From positions 3,038,001 to 3,102,000 of the forward strand of contig NZ_CP077062.1 of the NCBI RefSeq assembly GCF_019039255.1: 64,000 nt of DNA, written 5' to 3'. The position numbers and the translations under genes were made by a program. This DNA comes from Nocardioides panacis (GTDB lineage: Bacteria; Actinomycetota; Actinomycetes; Propionibacteriales; Nocardioidaceae). A model generated the notes under the pieces. It saw nothing but the letters and a program-made list of their open reading frames with translations, was not told where the DNA came from and did no database searches. Shown here piece by piece: positions 54,527 to 64,000 of this stretch; the stretch's first letter is position 1, and the number at the start of each line of letters is the position of its first letter.

Positions 54527-55681
54527 GTGACGACCGCCACCTTCCCCGAGGCCGTGCCCGTGCTCACCGACGGCGTGGTGACCCTGCGCGCGCACCACGC
54601 CGGCGACGTCGACGGCGTCCTCGAGCAGTGCCTCGACCCGGTCAGCCGGGCCTGGACGACCGTGCCGGTCGACTACACCCGCGAGCAGGCCGAAGGGTTC
54701 GTGGGCGCGCGGGTGCCCGCGGCCTGGGCCGCCGGCAGCTGGGTCTTCGCGGTCGAGGCGACCGACGACACGGGCGTCGCGCGCTTCTGCGGCACCGTCG
54801 AGCTGCGCCACGAGGGCGACGCCCGCGCCGAGATCGCCTACGGCGCGCACCCCTGGGCCCGCGGCCGCGGGATCGTGCACCGGGCCCTGGAGCTGCTGCT
54901 GGCCTGGGGGTTCGAGGAGCAGGGACTGCAGACGGTGATCTGGTGGGCCAACCGCGGCAACTGGGCGTCGCGGCGGGCCGCCTGGCGGCTCGGCTTCACC
55001 CTCGAGGGCACCGTGCCGCAGTGGCTGCCCCAGCGCGGGGTGCTGCGCGACGCGTGGGTCGGCGTGCTGCGGGCCGGCGACGAACGGGCCCCGCGCACTG
55101 ACTGGCTGGTGGCGCACCGGGTGGAGGGCGAGAAGGTGGTGCTGCGGCCCTGGCGCCTCGAGGACGCGGAGCGGGTCGTGCAGGCGTGCACCGACGAGCG
55201 CACCCGGCACTGGCTCTGGCGGCTCCCGGACCCGTACACGCGCCCCGACGCCGAGGACTACCTCGCCTCCCGGGTGGAGCTGCTGGCGACCGGGGCCGGG
55301 GTCGGATGGGCCGTCGCCGACGCCCGGACCGACGAGCTGCTGGGCAGCATCGCGCTGTTCGACCTGACCCGCGGCCGGGACGCCGAGATCGGCTACTGGG
55401 CGCACCCGGACGCCCGCGGACGGGGCGTGATGAGCGAGGGCTGTGCCCTGGCGGTGCGGCACGCGTTCGCGTCCGCGGACGACGGAGGTCTCGGTCTGCA
55501 GCGGCTGCAGGTCAGCGCCGCCGAGGGCAATGCCGCCTCGCAGCGGGTGATCGCGGCGAACGGCTTCGTCCGCACCGGCCGCGAGCGCCGCTCGCTGCGC
55601 CTGGGGGACGGCAGCCTGACCGACTGCGTGACCTACGACCTGCTGGCCGAGGAGTACGCCGGGACCGCCTCGGCGCGCTGA
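54527..55681 (+). CDS. Tandem GNAT-family N-acetyltransferase
   Basis: 384 residues containing two complete GNAT domains of the RimJ/RimL type. First: VVTLRAHHAGDVDGVLEQC, AEIAYGAHPWARGRGIVHRA, WWANRGNWASRRAAWRLGF. Second: VVLRPWRLEDAERVVQACTD, AEIGYWAHPDARGRGVMSEG, AEGNAASQRVIAANGFVRTG. Both keep the RGRG acetyl-CoA loop, so both may be active. Acceptor unknown. GTG 54527 is chosen because CAGGGT lies 7 nt upstream; GTG 54518 is the alternative. Its end overlaps the convergent MFS gene by 49 bp. Confidence 0.85.
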   Translation: MTTATFPEAVPVLTDGVVTLRAHHAGDVDGVLEQCLDPVSRAWTTVPVDYTREQAEGFVGARVPAAWAAGSWVFAVEATDDTGVARFCGTVELRHEGDARAEIAYGAHPWARGRGIVHRALELLLAWGFEEQGLQTVIWWANRGNWASRRAAWRLGFTLEGTVPQWLPQRGVLRDAWVGVLRAGDERAPRTDWLVAHRVEGEKVVLRPWRLEDAERVVQACTDERTRHWLWRLPDPYTRPDAEDYLASRVELLATGAGVGWAVADARTDELLGSIALFDLTRGRDAEIGYWAHPDARGRGVMSEGCALAVRHAFASADDGGLGLQRLQVSAAEGNAASQRVIAANGFVRTGRERRSLRLGDGSLTDCVTYDLLAEEYAGTASAR

Positions 55682-56895
55682 GCGGCCGCCGCCGTGAGCT
55701 CCTCGCGGCCGAGCACCGCCGCGACCCGGCGCCGCTCGACGAGCATCCCGATCCCGAACACCACCAGCCCGGCGGCCGCGAGGCCGGCGCCCAGCAGGCT
55801 GGGCGCCCGGTAGCCGTAGCCGCCGGAGATCACCACGGCGCCCAGCCAGGCCCCGAGCCCGTTGGCGGTGTTCAGCGCCGAGTGGTTCAGCGCGGCCCCG
55901 AGCATCTGCGCGTCGCCCGCGGCGTGCATCAGCCGCAGCTGCAGGTTGATCGCCAGCACCGAGCCGAGCACGCCGACGAGGAACACCAGGACCACGGTCG
56001 GGACGGCGTACGGCGAGAGCAGGTAGAACAGCACCAGGGTCACGATGCTGGCCAGGAACGCCGCCACCACCGAGCGGTTGACGTTCCAGTCCGCGAGCCG
56101 GCCGGCCACCCAGGTGCCGACCACCGACCCCAGCCCGAAGGCCAGCAGGAAGCCGGGGATCGTCGACCGGGACAGCCCGGTCACGTCGGTGACGACCGGG
56201 GCGACGTAGCTGTACATCGCGAACACGCCACCGAAGCCGACCATGCCCGACGCGGCCGCGAACAGCACCTGCGGCTTCTTCAGCGCGGCCAGCTCGCCGC
56301 GCAGGGTGGCGGTCCGGTCGCCCGGCGTGGACGGCACGAACGCGAGGATCAGCAGGGCGGTGAGCACGGTCACGCCGAGCACCGCCCAGTAGGCGGTGCG
56401 CCAGCCGAGGTTCTGCCCGAGCCAGGTGCTGGCCGGCACCCCGGCGACCGTGGCGACCGAGAGACCGAGCATGACCGAGGACACCGCCCGGCCGCGGTAC
56501 TGGACCGGGACCAGGGAGGCCGCGATCAGGGAGGCCACGCCGAAGTAGGCGCCGTGCGGCAGCCCGGCCACGAAGCGGGCCGCCATCACCGGCCAGTAGC
56601 CGTGCGCGGAGGCGGTGATCGCGTTGCCCACGCCCAGCGCCAGCACCAGCCCGATCGCCAGCGCCCGCCTGGGGAGCCGGGCGGCGAGCGAGACGATCAC
56701 CGGCGCACCCACGACCACGCCGAGGGCGTAGGCGGTGATGATGTGCCCGGTGGTCGGGATCGACTCGCCGATGCCGTCGGCGATGTCCGGGAGCAGCCCC
56801 ATCGTCACGAACTCGGTGGTGCCGATCCCGAACCCGCCGGTGGCGAGCGCGATCAGAGCGAGCGTGACGTGCGGCGGGCGGGAGGGGGAGGGCAC
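55633..56895 (-). CDS. MFS transporter, DHA1-type exporter
   Basis: 420 residues, 12 helices. GIGTTEFVTMGLLPDIAD in helix 1 and GLPHGAYFGVASLIAASLVP in helix 5 are typical of the AraJ/SotB/CmlR subgroup of sugar and drug exporters. GTG 56893-56895 is chosen for AAGGA at 7 nt; an ATG 51 bp upstream (56946) would add 17 basic residues and has no such site. Substrate unknown. Confidence 0.88.
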   Translation of the reverse strand: MPSPSRPPHVTLALIALATGGFGIGTTEFVTMGLLPDIADGIGESIPTTGHIITAYALGVVVGAPVIVSLAARLPRRALAIGLVLALGVGNAITASAHGYWPVMAARFVAGLPHGAYFGVASLIAASLVPVQYRGRAVSSVMLGLSVATVAGVPASTWLGQNLGWRTAYWAVLGVTVLTALLILAFVPSTPGDRTATLRGELAALKKPQVLFAAASGMVGFGGVFAMYSYVAPVVTDVTGLSRSTIPGFLLAFGLGSVVGTWVAGRLADWNVNRSVVAAFLASIVTLVLFYLLSPYAVPTVVLVFLVGVLGSVLAINLQLRLMHAAGDAQMLGAALNHSALNTANGLGAWLGAVVISGGYGYRAPSLLGAGLAAAGLVVFGIGMLVERRRVAAVLGREELTAAAAQRAEAVPAYSSASRS

Positions 56896-57052
56896 AGCGG
56901 GATCCTTGATCTCACGGGTGTGGCGCGGGGCTGGACGCAGTGACATGTCCACTTCGTGCAAGACGACCCGCCTGACCCGGTATTCCCTTGAGCGCTACAG
57001 AACACACCTCCCAGCGGGCCGGGTTGACCGAGGTGACACTCCTCGCCGCTCC

Positions 57053-57088
57053 TTGACGTCGGGGAAGCCGCGGCCGGAGACTCCCGGC
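57053..57088 (+). promoter_or_regulatory. Leaderless promoter of the sulfite-oxidase-like gene
   Basis: TTGACG (57053-57058), 18-bp spacer, GAGACT (57077-57082), 6 nt to ATG 57089. The clearest -35/-10 pair in the window. Confidence 0.5.
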
Positions 57089-57712
57089 ATGGCCCCCAGC
57101 ACCCCGCCCCCGACCCGTGGCTTCGTGGGCCGGCGCCGTCCCCGGCAGCCGGACCGCCTCCCGCCGGGCCAGTACGACGTCGGACGGGACTGGCCGGTGC
57201 TCACCGCCGAGGTCACCCCGGTGCTGGACCCGCAGCGCTGGACGATGACCGTCGACGGCCTGGTCGCGACGCCGACGACCTGGACGTGGGACGAGGCGCA
57301 CGCGCTGCCGCAGTCGGAGTACGCCGGCGACATCCACTGCGTGACCACCTGGTCGAAGTTCGGCACCCGGTTCTCCGGGGTGAGCGTGGACGAGCTGCTC
57401 GCCGTCGCGGACCCGGCGCCCGAGGCGTCGTACGTCCTGGCGACCTGCACCACCGGCTACACCACCAACCTGCCGCTCGCCGACGTCACCGGCGGCCGGG
57501 CCTGGGTGGTCTGGACGTACGACGGGCAGCCGCTCCCCCGCGACCACGGCGGGCCGGTCCGGCTGCTGGTGCCGCACCTGTACTTCTGGAAGAGCGCGAA
57601 GTGGGTCACCCGGCTGACCCTGCTCGACCACGACCAGCAGGGCTTCTGGGAGCAGAACGGCTACCACGACCGCGGCGACCCGTGGCTCGAGCAGCGCTAC
57701 CAGGGGGACTGA
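57089..57712 (+). CDS. Sulfite-oxidase-like molybdopterin protein
   Basis: 207 residues holding only the Mo-cofactor domain: WTMTVDGLVATPTTWTWDEA, GDIHCVTTWSKFGTRFSGV (the Cys that binds Mo), YTTNLPLADVTGGRAWVVWT and GGPVRLLVPHLYFWKSAKWV. No Tat signal or membrane helix, so probably cytoplasmic, unlike MsrP/YedY. It overlaps the next gene, a flavin reductase, which likely supplies or accepts its electrons. Substrate unknown. Confidence 0.85.
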   Translation: MAPSTPPPTRGFVGRRRPRQPDRLPPGQYDVGRDWPVLTAEVTPVLDPQRWTMTVDGLVATPTTWTWDEAHALPQSEYAGDIHCVTTWSKFGTRFSGVSVDELLAVADPAPEASYVLATCTTGYTTNLPLADVTGGRAWVVWTYDGQPLPRDHGGPVRLLVPHLYFWKSAKWVTRLTLLDHDQQGFWEQNGYHDRGDPWLEQRYQGD

Positions 57713-58434
57713 TGAGCTCCCCGATGACCGAGACGGCGAGCGGCGCGCCCAGCGGCGGCTGGTGCACCGGGGTGGTCCGCGAGGTCCGGCACCCGCACCC
57801 GGACGCCGTGCTGCTGCGGATCGAGGTGGCCGGCCGCACCGACCACCTGCCCGGGCAGCACTACGTGTTCCGGCTGCGCGCCGAGGACGGCTACACCGCG
57901 TCCCGGTCCTACTCGGTGGCCTCCTCCCCCGCCGACCCGCTGCTGGAGTTCTGGGTCGAGCGGCTCGACGACGGGGAGGTGTCCCCGCACCTCGCGGACG
58001 TCGTCCGGGTCGGCGACGAGCTCGAGCTGCGCGGCCCGGTCGGCGGCTGGTTCGTCTGGGCCGGTACGACGCCCGCGATCGGGGTCGCGGGCGGCACCGG
58101 CGTCGTCCCGCTGGTCGCGATGCTGCGGCACGCCCGCGACCTCGGCCGCGAGGACCTGCTCGACCTGGTGGTCTCGGCGCGCACGACCGATGACGTGCCC
58201 TACCGCGAGGAGCTCGCGGGGCACCGGCTGGTGGTCACCCGGCAGGACGTGGACGGCCGCCGGGCGGGCCGGGTGAACGCCGACGACCTGCGGCCGGTGC
58301 TGCGCGAGGACCTGCGCACGGCGTACGTCTGCGGCTCCACGGGGTTCGCGGAGACCGCCAGCCGGCTGCTGGTGGACCTCGGCGTGCCGGCGGACGTGGT
58401 CCGGGTGGAGCGCTTCGGGCCGACCGGCACCTGA
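57712..58434 (+). CDS. FAD/NAD(P)-binding oxidoreductase paired with the molybdoenzyme
   Basis: 240 residues of the ferredoxin-NADP reductase fold: FAD-binding [29 protein letters not shown](P) region [18 protein letters not shown] and C-terminal [16 protein letters not shown]. No plant-type ferredoxin domain and no Fe-S cysteines. Start overlaps the preceding stop (TGATG), so translation is coupled; it is probably the dedicated reductase. Confidence 0.85.
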   Translation: MSSPMTETASGAPSGGWCTGVVREVRHPHPDAVLLRIEVAGRTDHLPGQHYVFRLRAEDGYTASRSYSVASSPADPLLEFWVERLDDGEVSPHLADVVRVGDELELRGPVGGWFVWAGTTPAIGVAGGTGVVPLVAMLRHARDLGREDLLDLVVSARTTDDVPYREELAGHRLVVTRQDVDGRRAGRVNADDLRPVLREDLRTAYVCGSTGFAETASRLLVDLGVPADVVRVERFGPTGT

Positions 58435-58446
58435 GCCCGGACGCAC

Positions 58447-58494
58447 GCGTGCCCGGGCACGCACGGCAGTGCGCACCCGGGCACGGGCCCGTGG
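58447..58494. terminator. GC palindromes between convergent genes
   Basis: GCGTGCCCGGGCACGC (58447-58462) is a perfect 16-bp palindrome; a second CCCGGG follows 24 bp later (58476-58481) and CACGGGCCCGTG (58483-58494) is another perfect palindrome. Likely two-way termination for the reductase gene and icd. Confidence 0.5.
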
Positions 58495-58503
58495 GCGGGA
58501 CGG

Positions 58504-60723
<2,220 letters not shown>

Positions 60724-60750
60724 CGGGGCTCCGTTCCACGTCTGTCCGGA

Positions 60751-60770
60751 ATTATGTCTTGACGTCAAGA
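60751..60770 (-). promoter_or_regulatory. icd promoter with palindromic operator
   Basis: TCTTGACGTCAAGA (60757-60770) is a perfect 14-bp palindrome. Directly downstream on the minus strand is CATAAT (60751-60756), a good -10 giving a 20-nt leader. The palindrome fills the -35/-10 spacer, a classic repressor position. Confidence 0.55.
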
Positions 60771-60875
60771 TAACTTACCGACCCCTGCAACGCTAACGGC
60801 GGGGATCCGCGCCAACCACCCCCGTCTCGCCCGCGCCCGCGGGTGATACTGGTGGTCCCCGGCGAGAGGAGCACC

Positions 60876-61449
60876 ATGACCCCCCGTTCCCGCAGCCCTG
60901 GCCTGGACGCGTCGGCTGGAGACCGCTTCGGCGCTCGACCCGCTGGTCCGCACGGTCCGCCCGCTGGCGGACCTGTTCGTCGCGGACCCGACCCGGCGCG
61001 ACGTCCTGCAGGGAGCCTGGCTCGGCCATCCCCTGCACCCGGTGCTGACCGACCTGCCGATCGGCCTGTGGACCTCCGCGGTCACTCTGGACCTCGTCGG
61101 CGGTCGCTCCGCGCGGCCGGCCGCCACCCGGCTCGTCGGGCTCGGGCTGCTGACCGCCGGCCCCACCGCCTGGAGCGGCTGGGCCGACTGGACCACCCTG
61201 GACGAGCCACGCCAGCGCGTCGGCGTGGTGCACGCGGTCACCAACGGGGTGGCCGTCGCGCTGTTCGCGTCGTCCTGGCTGGCCCGCCGCCGCGGGGCGC
61301 ACGGCCGCGGCCGGACCCTCGGGCTGGCCGCCTCGTCCGTGCTCGCCGTCGGCGGCTACCTCGGCGGCCACCTGATGGCCTCCCGCGTCGCCGCCACCCC
61401 GCCCCAGGACCAGACCCAGCCCCACCTCCAGGGCCACACCCCAGCCTGA
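60876..61449 (+). CDS. DUF2231-type membrane protein (frameshifted near the start)
   Basis: About 190 residues after repair. GAWLGHPLHPVLTDLPIGLW is the DUF2231 signature, followed by helices (ATRLVGLGLLTAGPTAWSGW, VHAVTNGVAVALFASSWLA, LGLAASSVLAVGGYLGGHL). Function unknown. The six-C run at 60880-60885 breaks the frame; five C give MTPVPAALAWTRRLETASAL, joining the signature in frame. ATG with GAGGAG at 5 nt. Divergent from icd. Confidence 0.75.
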
Positions 61450-61457
61450 CCCACCCC

Positions 61458-61699
61458 GACCCGGCCCTGGGCACACATCGACCCGGCCCTCGGCACACGC
61501 CGACCCGGCCCTCGGCACACGTCGACCCGGCCCTCGGCACACGTCGACCCGGGCCTGGGCACATGCCGACCCGGCCCTAAGTCCACCCCGACCCGGGCCT
61601 GGGTTCATGCCCACCCGGGCCCGGGTTCACCCCGACCCGGGCCTGGGTTCATGCCCACCCGGGCCTGGGTTCACCCCGACCCGGGCCTGGCAGCACCGG
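61458..61699 (+). repeat. Tandem array, 11 units of exactly 22 bp (left half)
   Basis: Eleven contiguous units with no length change, each beginning GACCCGG(G/C)CCT. Variants alternate: early units end in cggcacacgtc-like sequence, later ones in gggttcatgcc or gggttcacccc. The array starts 9 bp past the DUF2231 stop and reads in that gene's direction. No ribosome binding site or conserved frame; period not divisible by three. Confidence 0.9.
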
Positions 61700-61875
61700 C
61701 CTTGCGTGAGACCCGGGTCGGCCTTGCGTGAGACCCGGGTCGGCCTTGCGTGAGACCCGGGTCGGCATTGTGTGAGACCCGGGTCGGGCTTGCACCAGAC
61801 CCGGGTCGGGCTTGCGTGAGACCCGGGCCGGCATTGCGCGAGGCCCGGGTCGGGCTTGCACCGGGCCCGGGTCGG
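61700..61875 (-). repeat. Tandem array, 8 units of exactly 22 bp (right half, inverted)
   Basis: Directly abuts the left array. On the minus strand each unit begins GACCCGGGTCT and continues cacgcaaggcc or a variant. Three units are identical; the rest differ by a few bases, never in length. It ends 11 bp from the stop of the minus-strand glycosidase and reads in that gene's direction. The rest of the gap 61450-61886 holds nothing else. Confidence 0.9.
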
Positions 61876-61886
61876 CTCCCTTCCTG

Positions 61887-63890
61887 TCAGGCGGGGAGGA
61901 CGTGCACGTGGCCGGCCCCGTCGACGCGGACGGTGAGCTCGCGGTCGCCGACGCGCACCCCGTGCAGCGTGAACGACCCGAGCCGGGTGCTCACCACCTC
62001 GGGGACCTCCACCCGCCCGGTCGCGGCGTCCACGTCGAGGCCGGTGACCGCCACCAGGCAGGCCAGCGGTGCGGCCGCCGCCCAGGCCTGTGGGCGGCAC
62101 GACGCCGGGTAGTCCACCGGGAACGCCACGTCGGTCGACTGGTCACCGCCGTACAGCTCGGGCAGGCGGTAGGCCACGCCCTCGCTCGCGGCCACGAGCC
62201 CGGCGGTGAGGTCGGCGGCCGCGTCGACGTACCCGTCGAGCGCGAGGCCGCGCACCGCGACCGCGGTGTCGTGCGGCCACACCGAGCCGCCGTGGTAGCT
62301 GAGCCGGGAGAACCGCGGGGACCGGCTGGTCAGCGTGCGCAGCCCGAAGCCCGAGGCCATGTCGGGGGCGGTCAGCACCTCGACGACGCGCGCCGTCCGC
62401 TCGTCGTCGAGGATCCCGGTGCCCAGCAGGTGGCCCATGTTGGAGGCCACCGAGTCGACCTGGGCGCCGGTGCCGTCGAGCGCGATCGCGACGTGCCCGC
62501 CCTCGGCGGTGTCCACCCAGAAGTCGCGGGCGAACCGCGCCCGGAGGTCCGTCGCCCAGTCGGCGAGACCGGCGACCGGCTCCTCGCCGAACGCCTCGAG
62601 GAGCGCGGCACCCCGAACGGCGGCCTCGTAGGCGTAGCCCTGCACCTCGCTGAGCGCGATCGGCGCCTCGGCGAGCCGGCCGTCGGCGAACTGCACCGAG
62701 TCGACGCTGTCCTTCCAGCCCTGGTTGGCCAGGCCGCGCCCGGACAGGTCGACGTAGCGCAGCCAGCCGGACTCCCGCGACTGCTCGACCACCCACGCCA
62801 GGCACCGGCGTACGACGGGCAGCAGGTCGGCCACCTGCTCGCGGTCGGCGCCCCACTGCCAGGCGTCGGCGAGCGTGCAGACGAACAGCGGCGTCGCGTC
62901 GACGGTGCCGTAGTAGACCGGCGGCAGGCTCATCCCGCCGAGCTCGAGGGTGGTGTTGCGGACCTCGTGGAGGATCTTGCCGGGCTGCTCCTCGGAGTCC
63001 GGGTCGACCTTCGTGCCCTGCCGCCGGGCCAGGGTGCGCAGCGTCGAGAGCGCCAGCCCGGTCGTGAACGGCATCATCAGCCGGGCCACCCACAGCGAGT
63101 CGCGGCCGAACAGGGTCAGGAACCAGGGCGCGCCGGCCGCGACGAACGCGTCGTCGCCGTCCTTCATCAGCAGCCCGCCGAGGTCGGCCAGGCTCTGCCG
63201 GACCAGCCGCGGCAGCCGGACGTCGGGCGCGTCGACGGCGACCCCGCCCCACGGTGCCGGTCCTCCGGGCCCCAGCGCGGGGGTGCCGTGCGCGGTGAAG
63301 GTCAGCCGGACGGTGAACGACCCCCCGGGCGCGAGGGTGGTCGACCAGCTCGCGCGGCGGCCCTCGTCCACGTCGTCGGGGGCCGGCGCGAACGCCACCT
63401 CCACACCGGTCTCGCCGCGCCGCCAGGCCAGGCCGTGCTCGGTCCGCTCCCCCGCGACGGCGTGGTCCTCGAGGTGCCGGCCGCCGCGGACCTCGGCCAT
63501 CGGGGCCAGGTCGGTCGCGAGGTCGACGTACAGGGTGAGCGGGACGTCCTCCTGGGCGCGCGAGGCGACCTCGATCTCCTCGACCAGGCCGGCCGCGGTC
63601 AGCGAGCGCCGGCGGTCCACGCTCACCTGCGGGTCGTGGATCCAGCCGCCGAGCCGCCGCGCGACGTAGGTGTAGGACTGCCGGTCGGCGCCGCTCAGGT
63701 CGGACCCGATCAGCTCCAGGTCGCTGCCCCGCACCGAGACGGACAGCTCGGCGAGCAGCCGCACGTCGTCGACGAACCACCCCTGGACGCCGCCGCGACC
63801 GACCTGGCCGTCGGGGCCGGACAGCACGATGGCGGGGGCGGCGACGCTCACGGCGAGGTCGTTGAGCAGCGGGGTCAGGTGCTGGGTCAC
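61887..63890 (-). CDS. Glycogen-debranching-type glycosidase (amylo-alpha-1,6-glucosidase family)
   Basis: 667 residues. N-terminal beta-sandwich of the glycogen-debranching N-domain type (VQGWFVDDVRLLAELSVSVR), then an (alpha/alpha)6 barrel: WFLTLFGRDSLWVARLMMPF, NQGWKDSVDSVQFADG (likely acidic catalytic residue), EVQGYAYEAAVRGAALLEAF, SYHGGSVWPHDTAVAVRG. Probably cytoplasmic; substrate could be branched glucan or an oligosaccharide. GTG start with TAGGGT 6 nt upstream. Stands alone. Confidence 0.85.
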   Translation of the reverse strand: MTQHLTPLLNDLAVSVAAPAIVLSGPDGQVGRGGVQGWFVDDVRLLAELSVSVRGSDLELIGSDLSGADRQSYTYVARRLGGWIHDPQVSVDRRRSLTAAGLVEEIEVASRAQEDVPLTLYVDLATDLAPMAEVRGGRHLEDHAVAGERTEHGLAWRRGETGVEVAFAPAPDDVDEGRRASWSTTLAPGGSFTVRLTFTAHGTPALGPGGPAPWGGVAVDAPDVRLPRLVRQSLADLGGLLMKDGDDAFVAAGAPWFLTLFGRDSLWVARLMMPFTTGLALSTLRTLARRQGTKVDPDSEEQPGKILHEVRNTTLELGGMSLPPVYYGTVDATPLFVCTLADAWQWGADREQVADLLPVVRRCLAWVVEQSRESGWLRYVDLSGRGLANQGWKDSVDSVQFADGRLAEAPIALSEVQGYAYEAAVRGAALLEAFGEEPVAGLADWATDLRARFARDFWVDTAEGGHVAIALDGTGAQVDSVASNMGHLLGTGILDDERTARVVEVLTAPDMASGFGLRTLTSRSPRFSRLSYHGGSVWPHDTAVAVRGLALDGYVDAAADLTAGLVAASEGVAYRLPELYGGDQSTDVAFPVDYPASCRPQAWAAAAPLACLVAVTGLDVDAATGRVEVPEVVSTRLGSFTLHGVRVGDRELTVRVDGAGHVHVLPA

Positions 63891-63902
63891 GCGAGCACCC
63901 TA
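63891..63902 (-). promoter_or_regulatory. -10 element of leaderless glycosidase promoter
   Basis: TAGGGT on the minus strand (63897-63902), 6 nt before GTG 63890. Confidence 0.45.
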
Positions 63903-63990
63903 CGAGCCGGGGTGCCCCCGCGGGCCGGACCCTTGCTAGCGTCGGCCCCGAAGCCCAGACAACTGGACCCAGACAGACCAGGAGCCTCCC

Positions 63991-64000
63991 GTGAGCACTA
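63991..64000 (+). CDS. First codons of a gene cut by the window end
   Basis: GTG AGC ACT at the very end, with AGGAG at 63980-63984 about 6 nt upstream. Too short to identify. Confidence 0.4.

Noticed and set aside
61238-61614. Repetitive proteins read from the 22-bp array (PGPGRRVPRAGS-like)
   Set aside because: A 22-bp unit cycles through all frames, there is no start signal, and composition is typical of high-GC shadow frames.
61458-61875. CRISPR array
   Set aside because: Units are 22 bp back to back with no unique spacers, orientation flips at 61700, and no cas genes are present.

Overview
The window is one continuous stretch of a high-GC actinobacterial chromosome, most like Nocardioidaceae (Nocardioides-type). 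This is inferred from the strong G/C third-position bias, many GTG starts, a monomeric NADP isocitrate dehydrogenase, a biotin-dependent pyruvate carboxylase, an actinobacterial LpdA-type quinone reductase, an SCO4848-type membrane protein and the general gene order. I see about 55 protein genes, no tRNA or rRNA, no insertion sequence, no prophage and no CRISPR. Coding density is high and base composition is uniform, so nothing looks recently acquired.

Layout. 0-8 kb: end of an unrecognised gene, pyruvate carboxylase, a secreted SpoIID/LytB protein, a Gly/Asp-tailed membrane protein, LpdA and a gamma-glutamylcyclotransferase-like gene. 8-20 kb: purine nucleoside phosphorylase, a sugar-nucleotide epimerase-like gene, a GGDEF-EAL protein, a phosphohexomutase, a VOC protein, a membrane PH-like protein, then a deoC operon with two aldehyde dehydrogenases and a uridine kinase-like gene. 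20-27 kb: DUF1097-like protein, TrhA, an auto-regulated TetR-MMPL exporter operon and a secreted RCC1-repeat protein. 27-37 kb: aldo/keto reductase, adenosine deaminase, MaoC hydratase, then a minus-strand operon for nucleoside uptake and breakdown (BMP lipoprotein, ABC ATPase, two permeases, cytidine deaminase, cytochrome P450, thymidine phosphorylase). 37-45 kb: M20 amidohydrolase, secreted subtilase, methylmalonyl-CoA mutase large subunit, amidase, lipoprotein. 45-49 kb: sdhCDAB. 49-55 kb: trpS-led five-gene operon, CNNM/HlyC protein, double GNAT protein. 55-64 kb: MFS exporter, sulfite-oxidase-like enzyme with its reductase, icd, DUF2231 protein, a 418-bp 22-bp-period repeat block, and a glycogen-debranching-type glycosidase.

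How genes work together. The strongest theme is nucleoside salvage and catabolism: uptake (BMP-ABC), deamination (cdd, add), phosphorolysis (purine nucleoside phosphorylase, deoA), a phosphosugar mutase, deoxyribose-phosphate aldolase, and aldehyde dehydrogenase to remove the acetaldehyde. The second theme is central carbon metabolism: pyc, sdhCDAB, icd and methylmalonyl-CoA mutase.

Three cross-cutting observations. First, eleven genes carry an apparent one-base insertion, ten of them in C or G runs of six or seven, which points to consensus error rather than eleven broken genes. Second, many genes have a TAnnnT-like hexamer 6-8 nt before the start codon and no ribosome binding site, so leaderless transcripts are likely; this rule also decides several starts. 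Third, gaps between convergent genes hold GC-rich repeats built on a CCCGGG or ACCCGG core, each oriented away from the gene it follows.
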